A stretch of 64,000 nucleotides of DNA, from positions 572,701 to 636,700 of the forward strand of contig JAQYWK010000004.1 in NCBI GenBank assembly GCA_030145055.1, given 5' to 3'. Position numbers and translations under genes: made by a program. The notes below the pieces were generated by a model. The model did no database searches and was not told the DNA's origin. It was given only the letters and a program-made list of their open reading frames with translations. Shown in pieces: positions 30,663 through 39,737 of the stretch. Each line of letters starts with the position of its first letter. Positions within the stretch are counted from its first letter, which is position 1. Origin of the DNA: Desulfovibrio sp. Lineage in GTDB: Bacteria; Desulfobacterota; Desulfovibrionia; Desulfovibrionales; Desulfovibrionaceae.

Positions 30663-31634
30663 TTGAAGTTCGCATTTTTAATATATGACAGCAGGTCTGG
30701 ATCGACCTTACTTTCGTCATTGCTGAATTCCTCTTCCGGTGTTCTTGTAACTCAGGAAAGTGGATTCATGCCGCTTATTCTTGAAAATTTTGAAAGTGAA
30801 AAAGACCTAACTGTGGACGAAGTTATACAGACCATTTATTCTGAGCCTCAGTTTTGCGAGTGGGGTGTTTCTCGGGAAAAGCTTCGCGCGTGCTTGGGAG
30901 AATTGGAATCCATAAATTATAGGTCTGTCTTCGATACCATAATCTCTGAGTATTTGAAGGTGAGGGGAGAGGTTTCACCTGAGCTTGTAGTTATTAAAGG
31001 ACCTAGATTAGATATTCATTTGCAGAGCTTAATTTCCATATATGAGACTCCATATTTTATTAATTTGATACGAGATGGGCGCGCTGTTTATAATTCTAAG
31101 CTTGAAATGATTTCTGTGACTGGAATGAAAATGTCCAATAACATTTTTCAGGCGAGTCTTGATTGGAAAAAGAAATTCAGAAGACTTGCGGGCCAGCCTT
31201 TAATTACAATTAGGTTTGAAGACTTGGTCGTGAATACTGCTGAAATTGTTGATCAGTTATTTGATGCTATCAGGATCAGCGATAGGGGGCGGGAAATTAC
31301 GGGTGACCAGCAGGACTATCATAAATTGATAGGTAAAAAGCAGATCCACCTTCATACCAATGTAAAAAGTGCACCGGATAAATCCATTGCTGTTAAGTGG
31401 AAGAACTCCCTAAGTGATGAAGAAATATGGGTTTACGAGCAGATTTGCCGTAAAGATCTGGTTGAAAATGGTTACGAACTGGTGGATAAAAAAAATGTCA
31501 GTCGGAGTGGTGTGATTTGTTTGCTTGTCAGGCACGGAGCACATTGGATTTGGCTGAAAGTTAGAAATATTTATTATTATACTTTTGTTGATCGCAGCTT
31601 GATGCAAAAAATTAAAGGTAAAAGATTTGAATAA
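30663..31634 (+). CDS. sulfotransferase family protein
   Basis: 5'-PSB-like SRSGSTLLSSLL; 3'-PB-like LIRDGRAVYNSK; TTG start. Confidence 0.82.
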   Translation: MKFAFLIYDSRSGSTLLSSLLNSSSGVLVTQESGFMPLILENFESEKDLTVDEVIQTIYSEPQFCEWGVSREKLRACLGELESINYRSVFDTIISEYLKVRGEVSPELVVIKGPRLDIHLQSLISIYETPYFINLIRDGRAVYNSKLEMISVTGMKMSNNIFQASLDWKKKFRRLAGQPLITIRFEDLVVNTAEIVDQLFDAIRISDRGREITGDQQDYHKLIGKKQIHLHTNVKSAPDKSIAVKWKNSLSDEEIWVYEQICRKDLVENGYELVDKKNVSRSGVICLLVRHGAHWIWLKVRNIYYYTFVDRSLMQKIKGKRFE

Positions 31635-33081
31635 CAATCACTCAAATCTGACCAAGATCATAGTGGTTTTCATCGCCAAAGCAATGAAAGGTGTCGGGGC
31701 GTTGCTTTTGACTTACGTTCTGGCAAAAAAATACGGTGCGTATGGCTCTGGTCTATTCTTTATTTCATATACTTTTGCATTCTTGTGTGCGCAATTTGCA
31801 CAACTTGGAATCGGTAATTCATGTTTGAAATACGCGCCCGTTCTTAAAAATGATGACCCGCAAAATCTGTCTTTTTTGTGGACAGCTTCACAGGCCATAG
31901 TAGGGAGTTTCGCGGCCCTGTTTCTGATTGTTATTTTCTTTAGTTCAAGCTTTATATCCACACTTGTTTTTAAAGATCCCGATAATTACAAGTATATCCT
32001 GTGCGCTTCTCCAATCATTCTATTTTGGGCTTTGGCGAAGATTAACATCTATTTTCGGCAAAGCCTTGGGGACATGTCCGGCATAACTTTCGTCGAAAAT
32101 TTAATGATACCACTCGGAATGCTGCTGATTGCAGGAGCATCGTATGTGGTTGATATTAGCGTTCTTAACTTTGTTTCCGCCGTCTCGTTTCTTTTCTTTC
32201 TAGCTTTTATATATTCATTTTATTCGACGAAGCGTGTCTATTCATTGAAGTTTAATATGTCTTTCACTGGTCCGGTTACAGTGAAAGATATGCTTGTATA
32301 TTCGGTTCCGCTGCTCATAATCGCATTTTCACAGAATTCGCTGATGTGGATAAATACACTCATCCTCGGTGGCATTGGTTCTGTTGTAGATTCAGCGGTA
32401 TATGTGGCGGCCATGAAAGTTGCCATGTCTATTTCTATTCTGCTCTATACTTTTAATAGCGTTTACGCTCCGCAAATTTCATCCGCCTACGCAAAAAAGG
32501 ATTTTGAATCGATCAAAAATTTATATGGCGATGTTACCCGTTCGCTCTCGTTTTTTTCATTCCTATTTTTGGCTGGCGTAGCACTTTATTCTGATTACAT
32601 AATGGCGACATTCGGTGCTGAATATTTGGTTGGTACGAATTGTCTGCTATTTTTGTTACTAGGTCAGATTTTTAATTGTTATACTGGACCAGTGGGCTAT
32701 ATTTTGATTCTGTCGGGACAGTCTAAGCTTGAAGTTGTGAATACTGTGGCGGGCTTATGTTTGAATGCGGCATTATGTTTTGTGTTTTACCGTAGCTTTG
32801 GTGTGAGCGGGGCAGGGCTTGCTTTTTGCGTATCAAATGCGCTGATAAACCTACTTCGCTACCTCCAGTGCAGGCATCTATTTGGGCTTAGGTGGCTTAG
32901 TAAGGTTCAGGCTGGCTTTTTCGGGTTACAAGTGTTGCTTGTGATAACCTTTGTGGTTCTGACGGCTTTTGATGTTAACCGTGAGCTTATAGCGGTTACA
33001 CTAGGTTCTACTTATCTGCTGGTTAACTTTCGCAGTATCAAGAAGCTTTGGATCAATCTCAAAGTGACTCATGCTGTTTAG
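31627..33081 (+). CDS. polysaccharide flippase (MATE/Wzx-like)
   Basis: multi-TM, YGAYGSGLFFISYTFAFLCAQFAQLGIGNSCLKY. Confidence 0.88.
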   Translation: MNNNHSNLTKIIVVFIAKAMKGVGALLLTYVLAKKYGAYGSGLFFISYTFAFLCAQFAQLGIGNSCLKYAPVLKNDDPQNLSFLWTASQAIVGSFAALFLIVIFFSSSFISTLVFKDPDNYKYILCASPIILFWALAKINIYFRQSLGDMSGITFVENLMIPLGMLLIAGASYVVDISVLNFVSAVSFLFFLAFIYSFYSTKRVYSLKFNMSFTGPVTVKDMLVYSVPLLIIAFSQNSLMWINTLILGGIGSVVDSAVYVAAMKVAMSISILLYTFNSVYAPQISSAYAKKDFESIKNLYGDVTRSLSFFSFLFLAGVALYSDYIMATFGAEYLVGTNCLLFLLLGQIFNCYTGPVGYILILSGQSKLEVVNTVAGLCLNAALCFVFYRSFGVSGAGLAFCVSNALINLLRYLQCRHLFGLRWLSKVQAGFFGLQVLLVITFVVLTAFDVNRELIAVTLGSTYLLVNFRSIKKLWINLKVTHAV

Positions 33082-33110
33082 CAAACCACTTCCCCTGCTC
33101 TGATAAACAT

Positions 33111-33150
33111 GAAATCCGGATGGTACATTACCATCCGGATTTCTTTTTAT
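33111..33150. terminator. strong intrinsic terminator ending the EPS locus
   Basis: perfect 13-bp stem GAAATCCGGATGG-TACATTA-CCATCCGGATTTC followed by TTTTTAT. Confidence 0.92.
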
Positions 33151-33531
33151 TGTACGTTTTAGCCTACTTTTTTACTTCGACCAACTTCTGCAACGATTTA
33201 GGCATAGATTTTAGCATTACATTTTTACGAAGAGAGATACGTTTTTCATAGAGTTCAGGCTAATTGTCGAATTTAGATGTAAGCTGAATGGAACTTTACT
33301 CTTCTGGAGGATTATCCATGCTGTTATCAGCTTAGTAGAACGCCTGCTGTCCTTTTAATATTACGCTCGGAGTTGCTTTGAAATTTTATTTTATTACTGC
33401 CATGGGAACGGTTAAGCTTCCCGCATGAAAGATGAGGGTGGGCATTGGCGTCAAATAGCTAGAAAGTGATTTAGTAATGAAACAAAGATGATTTCGTAAG
33501 CTGACATGGTGGTAGCAATGCAAAAAAGTCC

Positions 33532-33557
33532 AAAAAAAAGCAACAGTAGACTGTTGC
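33532..33557 (-). terminator. intrinsic terminator of small minus-strand gene
   Basis: minus strand GCAACAGT-CT-ACTGTTGC followed by T8. Confidence 0.8.
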
Positions 33558-33602
33558 ACTAAAGAAGAAACTAATTTTGATTTGATTCAATCTAATTATT
33601 AA

Positions 33603-33830
33603 CTAGTGCGAAATTTCACCCGATTTAATTATTGTATCGCTGGCTTTAGTTACCAAGTTGGTTACTGTTACCCGGTTGTAAAAGAGATCTTCAGGGTTAG
33701 CCTTTGAAAAGAGTTCTTTTAGTAGAACGTTGAGGAATAAGCTTTTATTAACATCTAGTTTTTTACAAGCATGCTCGATTTGCTCAATTATTTCTGGGTG
33801 TAAGTAAGCGTCTGAAAGTGATTTATGCAT
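33603..33830 (-). CDS. small protein, possibly ribbon-helix-helix-like
   Basis: 75 aa, DAYLHPEIIEQIEHACKKLDVNKSLFLNVLLKELF; own terminator and upstream inverted repeats; RHH assignment weak. Confidence 0.6.
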   Translation of the reverse strand: MHKSLSDAYLHPEIIEQIEHACKKLDVNKSLFLNVLLKELFSKANPEDLFYNRVTVTNLVTKASDTIIKSGEISH

Positions 33831-33838
33831 TTGTCTCC

Positions 33839-33870
33839 TAGTATTTTAAATACTAATTTTTGTAATTAGT
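33839..33870. repeat. two overlapping inverted repeats, candidate operator
   Basis: TAGTATTT-T-AAATACTA (33839-33855) and ACTAATT-N5-AATTAGT (33852-33870) immediately upstream of the minus-strand gene. Confidence 0.6.
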
Positions 33871-34040
33871 TTTCAGATCATTATTAATCTTCCGCCCTAA
33901 TTACCTGTCTTAATATTTATAATATAATACGCTTATCGTAAAAAGTACAGGGGGTATCGCAATATTAACGGTTCTGTCGCATAATAAACGCTTACTAGAA
34001 TGTCATATCTGGTGGATGTGCAAGGCTGGATTGATCTGTT

Positions 34041-34092
34041 TGCACAAAAGTGCAATGTATTTGTGCATTTATATGTGCACTCAGAGGTGTGC
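34041..34092. promoter_or_regulatory. cluster of GTGCA-type sites, candidate enhancer/activator sites
   Basis: TGCAC-AAAA-GTGCA (34041-34054), GTGCA at 34063 and 34075 (GTGCAC palindrome), GTGTGC at ~34087. Confidence 0.5.
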
Positions 34093-34141
34093 TTCTTGAG
34101 TGGATTTAAGTAAGGTGTTGTATTAATTCTGTTTAATACTT

Positions 34142-34157
34142 TGGCACGCTTGATGCT
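34142..34157 (+). promoter_or_regulatory. putative sigma-54 (-24/-12) promoter
   Basis: TGGCACGCTTGATGCT: GG-N10-GC spacing, TGGCAC match. Confidence 0.6.
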
Positions 34158-34167
34158 ATATGCTTAT

Positions 34168-34305
34168 TAACCTGAGCGAGACAGCCTCAACCCCCAAAGT
34201 CGATTGTCTCAAGCTCGAAAAATATATACAGTCTTCATTCCTTCTTATCACTCCTTAAGCACGTAAGGCCGGGATCCCTCCATCCCGGCCTTTCGTGCGT
34301 CTAGT
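34168..34305 (+). ncRNA. candidate small structured RNA (alternatively a very short ORF transcript)
   Basis: downstream of sigma-54-like promoter; stem GAGCGAGACA (34174-34183)/TGTCTC-AA-GCTC (34205-34216); ends in terminator hairpin. Confidence 0.5.
34259..34300. terminator. strong hairpin terminator
   Basis: GCACG-T-AAGGCCGGGAT / CCCTCC loop / ATCCCGGCCTT-T-CGTGC, 17-bp stem with one mismatch. Confidence 0.85.
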
Positions 34306-34321
34306 GCTTTTTCGTAGGAGT

Positions 34322-35206
34322 TTACTTTCTTCCAGTTTGCTGAACAATATTACCACCAACTATAAATAGTAGGCCAAACATTGTTGACGGTAGAATCTCT
34401 TCGCCCAATATAAAATGAATGAGTATCAGTGATAGAAATGGGGACAGGAATATTAAATTGCTGATTTTGGCGGTTTTTTCAGTTAATTTTAGGGCTTTCA
34501 GCCATAGTACAAAGGTTATACCCATTTCAAATAATCCGACATACGCGGCGGACAGAACTGCGGGGAGTTCTGTTGGCGGTGGTCCTGAAAACATTAGCAT
34601 TGCGGCTGTTACAAGAGGCAGTCCGAGGCAAAAATTTAGAAAAAGCTCAATTAGCGGATCTGCTTTGCTTTTGGTGTTGTAAATCCAGTATAATGCCCAG
34701 ATTATTGTGCTGAAAAGAGCTAAGAATACACCAAGGCCGCTACTGAATTGGATATCAAGCAGATTGCCGTGAGTTGAGATTACAACAACGCCTAGGTAGC
34801 TGATGAATATTGCAATAAGTTCGCGTGCATTAAGCTTTTGCCCTAGAAGCGGGATAGAAAGCAGGGACAGGGTAATTGCCCATGTGTAATTAAGTGGCTG
34901 TGCTTCCTGAGCCGGAAGCAAGTCGTATGCTTTGAAGAGTACTATATAGTATAGGAAGGGATTTAAAATTCCGGGCAGACCGCATTTGAGTATTTGATCA
35001 ATACTCATTTTTGCGATCTGCCCGGTTTTATTTTGAGTTATCAATATAACTAAGAGAGTCAGTGTCGAGAATACCACCGCGTAAAAGAGCAATTGCAATG
35101 GGTCCATGTAAGACAGTGCAATTTTAAACGCGGATGCAACTGTAGACCAGATTAATACTGCGGAAAAACCGTATATATATGCTTTTTTTTGGTCAGTTGG
35201 TTGCAA
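34322..35206 (-). CDS. EamA/DMT family transporter
   Basis: ~10 TM, SAVLIWSTVASAFKIALSYMDPLQLLFY. Confidence 0.88.
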   Translation of the reverse strand: MQPTDQKKAYIYGFSAVLIWSTVASAFKIALSYMDPLQLLFYAVVFSTLTLLVILITQNKTGQIAKMSIDQILKCGLPGILNPFLYYIVLFKAYDLLPAQEAQPLNYTWAITLSLLSIPLLGQKLNARELIAIFISYLGVVVISTHGNLLDIQFSSGLGVFLALFSTIIWALYWIYNTKSKADPLIELFLNFCLGLPLVTAAMLMFSGPPPTELPAVLSAAYVGLFEMGITFVLWLKALKLTEKTAKISNLIFLSPFLSLILIHFILGEEILPSTMFGLLFIVGGNIVQQTGRK

Positions 35207-35242
35207 TTGGTACTCGTTTCTCGTTGTCAGGAATATGATCTG

Positions 35243-35899
35243 CTAGACGATTACGTGCTTTTTAATGTGAGCAACGGCTTCTTCTGGTGAATCGGTAACA
35301 AAGAATAGGTCAAGATCTTCTTCATGACAGAATCCGTCGGCTACTAAACGAGTTTTAAACCATTCAATCAACCCGCCCCAGAACTCTGTGCCCATGAGGA
35401 TGATAGGGAAAGGCTTGATACGCTTGGTCTGAATAAGTACTAGTGCTTCGCTCAGTTCATCAAGTGTGCCGTAGCCTCCTGGCATTGCGATGTACGCCAT
35501 AGCATATTTAATGAACATAACTTTGCGGATGAAAAAGTAGTTGTAGTCACTTTTAATAGACAGGTATGGATTAGAATGCTGCTCGAAAGGTAGGTGAATG
35601 TGAAGTCCGATGGATTCTCCGCCAGCTTCAAAACACCCCTTATTTCCTGCTTCCATTAAACCGGGTCCACCACCTGTGATTACTGAATAACCCGCTTGGC
35701 TTAGTAGCTTGGACAAGTGGTCAGTTTGCTCATACAACGGGTGATCCCGAGCAACACGTGCCGAGCCGAACAGTGAAACTGCCGGGCCAATTTCGCTCAT
35801 AGTTTCGAATCCATCCACGATTTCGGCCATTATTTTAAAGAGTCTCCATGATTCCTGCATGGAGAGATCGTCAATTACGTATTGTCTTGATTTGTGCAT
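35243..35899 (-). CDS. LOG family (TIGR00730-like) protein
   Basis: VSLFGSARV...GYSVITGGGPGLMEAGNKG; MPGGYGTLDELSEALVL. Confidence 0.92.
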   Translation of the reverse strand: MHKSRQYVIDDLSMQESWRLFKIMAEIVDGFETMSEIGPAVSLFGSARVARDHPLYEQTDHLSKLLSQAGYSVITGGGPGLMEAGNKGCFEAGGESIGLHIHLPFEQHSNPYLSIKSDYNYFFIRKVMFIKYAMAYIAMPGGYGTLDELSEALVLIQTKRIKPFPIILMGTEFWGGLIEWFKTRLVADGFCHEEDLDLFFVTDSPEEAVAHIKKHVIV

Positions 35900-36061
35900 G
35901 TCGCCCTCATAAAGTAGTTATAAATATAGGCAGGCTGTTGTGAACAGTTGCCTGAAATCCATTATTGGTGCATGTAACAGTGCATACGAATTACCAAAAA
36001 AAGAATGATAATGATAGTGCGAAAAGCTTAGAATTAACAGTGAATTTCATACGGAGGTCTG

Positions 36062-37669
36062 ATGAAGATTACTTTTATGGGTGCTGCAAAAACAGTTACC
36101 GGCTCTTGTTATATTGTTGAGACAGAGAATGCCAGATTTGCAGTAGATTGCGGATTGCACCAAGGTAACGCTGAGATTGAAAAGCGTAACCGCTCAATAG
36201 CTGATTATAATCCTAAAGAACTAGATTTTATATTAATTACTCATGCCCACATTGATCATACAGGGCTTTTGCCTGCGGCTGTTAGAGCCGGTTTTGACGG
36301 GCCTATATATATGACTCAGCCGACTCGTGATTTGCTTGAAATTATGCTGCTGGACAGTGCACATATTCAGGAGATGGAAGCAGAGTGGGCTAATAGAAAA
36401 AGACTTCGCAAAGGGATAGCTCTCGTAAATCCTCTTTATCAACAGAAGGATGCTATTGCTACAACTCCGTTGATGCGGACTGTGCAGTATGGAGAACATT
36501 TTGAGCCCGCTGAAGGGGTCACAGTTAGCTATAAAGATGCCGGACATATTTTAGGCTCTGCATTTATCGAGCTTTGGTCAAAAGAGGGTGAAGATACTAC
36601 TAAAGTTGTCTTTTCTGGTGACCTTGGTCATAAAGATCAGCTTATTGTACGTAATCCGTCTATTGTGGAAAAAGCCGATTATCTTTTGATGGAATCGACA
36701 TATGGCGACCGTAATCACAAAGATGCATCAAATAGCCTAGAGGAACTTGCAGAGGCTATTAAGTGGAGTTACTCGCACGGTGAAAAGGTTGTAATCCCGG
36801 CTTTTGCGGTCGAACGCTCACAGCAATTGATTTACACGCTATTCATCTTATATAAGGAAGGAAAACTTCCTAAAGACATGCCTGTTTATCTTGATAGCCC
36901 GCTTGCGATACGGGCTACTGAAATTTTTAGAAATCATCCAGAGTTTTTTGATCTTGATACGAAAGAACTTATGGAGAACGGTGAAAACCCTCTGTCCTTG
37001 CCGAATTTGAAATTCACGCTTGATACGGAATCTTCACGGGCTATCAACAATACATCCGGGCCTGCTGTGATTATTTCTGCAAGTGGTATGGCTAATGCCG
37101 GACGCATTAAACATCACCTCAGGCACAATATTTGGAAAAAGGGCGCTAGTATTGTTTTTGTTGGTTATCAGGGTGTAGGTACTCCGGGACGTAGAGTTGT
37201 TAATGGCGCCGAAGATATTACTATATTTGGTGAAAAGCTTAAAATTGAGGCTAAAATATTTACTATCAATGGCTTCTCTGGTCATGCTGGTCAGGATGAA
37301 ATGATCGACTGGCTTCAGCATTTTGATAGCCCATCCATGAAAGTTATTTTGACTCATGGTGAGCCGAGAGGGCAGAAAGTTCTTTCCGCAAGAATTAAGC
37401 AAGAACTTGGGTTTAATGTTCATATTGCTGATTACCGTGAAGAGCTACTGCTTACTCCTCGTGGAGAAATGGAACCAATTCTCAAGGGCAAAGCGATTCA
37501 GCCGGAAGTTGATTGGGAATTTTTACTTAAAGATTCAGAAGGTTTGTTTACTGAATTTAGAAAACGTCTTGATAGGGTTAAGTCGCATTCATTCCTCACC
37601 CAGACTGAAGTTAGAGATAAACTACTTGATATTAACCGTCAGGTCATTGAACTGATATCGGAACTATAG
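36062..37669 (+). CDS. MBL-fold/beta-CASP RNA-processing-type nuclease
   Basis: FILITHAHIDHTGLLP; VFSGDLG; PVYLDSPLAIRATEIF; ISASGMANAGRIKHHL. Confidence 0.92.
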   Translation: MKITFMGAAKTVTGSCYIVETENARFAVDCGLHQGNAEIEKRNRSIADYNPKELDFILITHAHIDHTGLLPAAVRAGFDGPIYMTQPTRDLLEIMLLDSAHIQEMEAEWANRKRLRKGIALVNPLYQQKDAIATTPLMRTVQYGEHFEPAEGVTVSYKDAGHILGSAFIELWSKEGEDTTKVVFSGDLGHKDQLIVRNPSIVEKADYLLMESTYGDRNHKDASNSLEELAEAIKWSYSHGEKVVIPAFAVERSQQLIYTLFILYKEGKLPKDMPVYLDSPLAIRATEIFRNHPEFFDLDTKELMENGENPLSLPNLKFTLDTESSRAINNTSGPAVIISASGMANAGRIKHHLRHNIWKKGASIVFVGYQGVGTPGRRVVNGAEDITIFGEKLKIEAKIFTINGFSGHAGQDEMIDWLQHFDSPSMKVILTHGEPRGQKVLSARIKQELGFNVHIADYREELLLTPRGEMEPILKGKAIQPEVDWEFLLKDSEGLFTEFRKRLDRVKSHSFLTQTEVRDKLLDINRQVIELISEL

Positions 37670-37673
37670 ATTT

Positions 37674-38234
37674 ATGAGACTTATAAGTGGTAAATATGGC
37701 GGGCGGGTACTAAAAACCACCAGTGGTCCCGGATATCGTCCGGCCACGTCCAAGGTGCGGCAGGCTGTTTTTTCAATGCTCGAATCTCGCGGCATTGATT
37801 GGGATGGCCTTCGTGCGGCGGATATGTTTGCCGGAAGCGGTAGTCTCGCACTTGAGGCTCTAAGCCGAGGGGCCGCGTATGCATGTTTTGTTGAGAAGAA
37901 TGCAAAGGCAGCTTCTCTTATCAAGACTAATTTAAAAGATATTGGTGTCGATGGATCAGAATACAAAGTTTATTCAGCGGACTTGTTTAAAGTTTTATTA
38001 AGACCGCCTCCAAAACCCTTTGATCTTATTTTTATAGATCCACCTTATAGATTTGATCTTTTACCGAAAGCTCTCGATTGCGCTCTGAAGAATGGCTGGT
38101 TGGCCGAAGGTGGATTTCTTCTTGCAGAAGTTGAGGAGCAGGTAGAGCCTCCGCAGTCAGAATTTACAAAGGATCTGACACTTTTAGTGAACAAGCTTTA
38201 CGGGCAGACGAGGATATTATTATGGCAGAAGTAA
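37674..38234 (+). CDS. rsmD: 16S rRNA (guanine966-N2)-methyltransferase
   Basis: RLISGKYGGRVLKT; DMFAGSGSLALEALSRGA; LIFIDPPYRF. Confidence 0.92.
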   Translation: MRLISGKYGGRVLKTTSGPGYRPATSKVRQAVFSMLESRGIDWDGLRAADMFAGSGSLALEALSRGAAYACFVEKNAKAASLIKTNLKDIGVDGSEYKVYSADLFKVLLRPPPKPFDLIFIDPPYRFDLLPKALDCALKNGWLAEGGFLLAEVEEQVEPPQSEFTKDLTLLVNKLYGQTRILLWQK

Positions 38235-38725
38235 AACAGCTTACAGCAGTATTCCCGGGGACGTTTGATCCCTTCACCCGCGGACATTTTAGTCTTGTGA
38301 TGCGCGGTCTTAAGACCTTTCATAAGGTAATTGTCGCTGTGGCAGGGAGCACTTCAAAGAATTGCTGTTTCACGCTTGATGAGCGTGTGGATATGGTTAA
38401 ACGCATTTTCGAGAATGAATCTCGGGTTCATGTGGAGCCATTTAGCGGGCTACTAGTCCATTACGTGGAGCAAAGCCCTGCTAATGTTATTATGCGTGGT
38501 CTTCGTGCGGTTTCTGATTTCGAATATGAATTTCAGATGGCTCTTATGAATCGTCGCCTTGATAATGACATCCAGACTGTCTTCCTCATGACCGATTATA
38601 AATGGATGTATTTAAGTTCATCAATTATAAAAGATGTTGCCGTAAATGGTGGAGATATAAAAGGTTTAATTCCAAAACAGATCTATGATGAAGTTATGGT
38701 CAGATTGGCTCCGGTTGGCAAATAA
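38222..38725 (+). CDS. coaD: pantetheine-phosphate adenylyltransferase
   Basis: FPGTFDPFTRGHFSLVMRGL; overlaps rsmD end. Confidence 0.95.
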   Translation: MAEVKQLTAVFPGTFDPFTRGHFSLVMRGLKTFHKVIVAVAGSTSKNCCFTLDERVDMVKRIFENESRVHVEPFSGLLVHYVEQSPANVIMRGLRAVSDFEYEFQMALMNRRLDNDIQTVFLMTDYKWMYLSSSIIKDVAVNGGDIKGLIPKQIYDEVMVRLAPVGK

Positions 38726-38728
38726 GAT

Positions 38729-39661
38729 ATGTCAGAGCGTAAACCCGTAATTTGTATTCTTGGCCCTACGGGAGCTGGAAAGACTGCCACTTCGCTAGGA
38801 TTGGCCGCGCGATTTCCTGCACGTGTTCTCAATTTTGATTCGCGGCAGGTTTATAAGGACTTTCCGATCATCACAGCTCAGCCAAGTCCTGCGGAACAGG
38901 CCGCTTGTCCGCATGAATTGTACGGTTTTTTGGCGACGACCGAAACGACAACTGTTGCTGACTTTGTAGATATGGCAAATGAGAAGATTGACCAAACTCC
39001 TATAAATGAACTTCCAATTCTGGTCGGCGGCACTGGTCTGTATTTGAAAGCCCTGACTTCCGGGCTTGCGCCCATTCCGGATATCCCTGACGAAATTCGA
39101 GCCCGTATGCGGCAGAGGGTTGAGCAAGAAGGTTCAGCTGCTTTATTTGCAGAGCTTGAGAAAGTAGATCCTGAATACGCCAAAAAAACTCATCCGAATA
39201 ATAAGCAGCGGAATGTACGTGCTCTTGAAGTTTATGAAGGGACAGGCAAGAATTTTACGTGGTGGCACAATAGAGAAGTTCCACCTTCTCCATATAATTT
39301 TTTGAAAATTGGGATTAAGCTGGATTTGGATGTACTGACGCCGCTACTTAATAAGCGCATTGATATGATGCTAAAAAACGGTGCAATTGATGAGGCACGT
39401 CGTGCATGGGAAATATGCCCTGACGAAAATGCGCCGGGCTGGACAGGCATTGGGTGCAGTGAATTGTTATCATTTATTAGGGGTGATATCGATATTGATG
39501 AAGCTAAATTGCTCTGGGCCAAAAATACCAGAGCATATGCAAAGCGGCAACTTACATGGTTTAATCGTGAGAAAGATATACATTGGTTTTCACCCGATGA
39601 ACCCAGTAAAACCGTAGAGTTTGCGGCTTCGTGGCTTGCGCAAAATATGAAGGAAGTATAA
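38729..39661 (+). CDS. miaA: tRNA dimethylallyltransferase
   Basis: ILGPTGAGKTATSLGLA; NFDSRQVYKDFPIITAQPS; VGGTGLYLKAL. Confidence 0.95.
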   Translation: MSERKPVICILGPTGAGKTATSLGLAARFPARVLNFDSRQVYKDFPIITAQPSPAEQAACPHELYGFLATTETTTVADFVDMANEKIDQTPINELPILVGGTGLYLKALTSGLAPIPDIPDEIRARMRQRVEQEGSAALFAELEKVDPEYAKKTHPNNKQRNVRALEVYEGTGKNFTWWHNREVPPSPYNFLKIGIKLDLDVLTPLLNKRIDMMLKNGAIDEARRAWEICPDENAPGWTGIGCSELLSFIRGDIDIDEAKLLWAKNTRAYAKRQLTWFNREKDIHWFSPDEPSKTVEFAASWLAQNMKEV

Positions 39662-39737
39662 GCCTCCTTTTGCAAGCGGGATTTAGTTGTATTCAATGGA
39701 TGTAGCGGCTTGCCGCAATATAAAAACGGAAAGAACA

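Larger units (their letters stand above)
12147..33081 (+). other. exosortase-associated exopolysaccharide biosynthesis locus
   Basis: run of same-strand genes: glycosyltransferase, O-antigen ligase-like, heparinases, exosortase, TPR lipoprotein, UndP sugar transferase, CysC, Wza, beta-barrel, Wzc, kinase, ExeA-like ATPase, sulfotransferase, flippase. Confidence 0.88.

Noticed and set aside
33164-33262. Minus-strand open fragment PELYEKRISLRKNVMLKSMPKSLQKLVEVKK* just after the EPS-locus terminator
   Set aside because: Could be a decayed gene end, but it is only 31 codons, with stops upstream and no recognisable family. Not enough to call a pseudogene.
35940-35985. GTGCAT...GTGCAT direct repeat upstream of the beta-CASP gene, similar to the 34.04-kb GTGCA cluster
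   Set aside because: Only two copies, no sigma-54-like promoter nearby; similarity may be coincidental.
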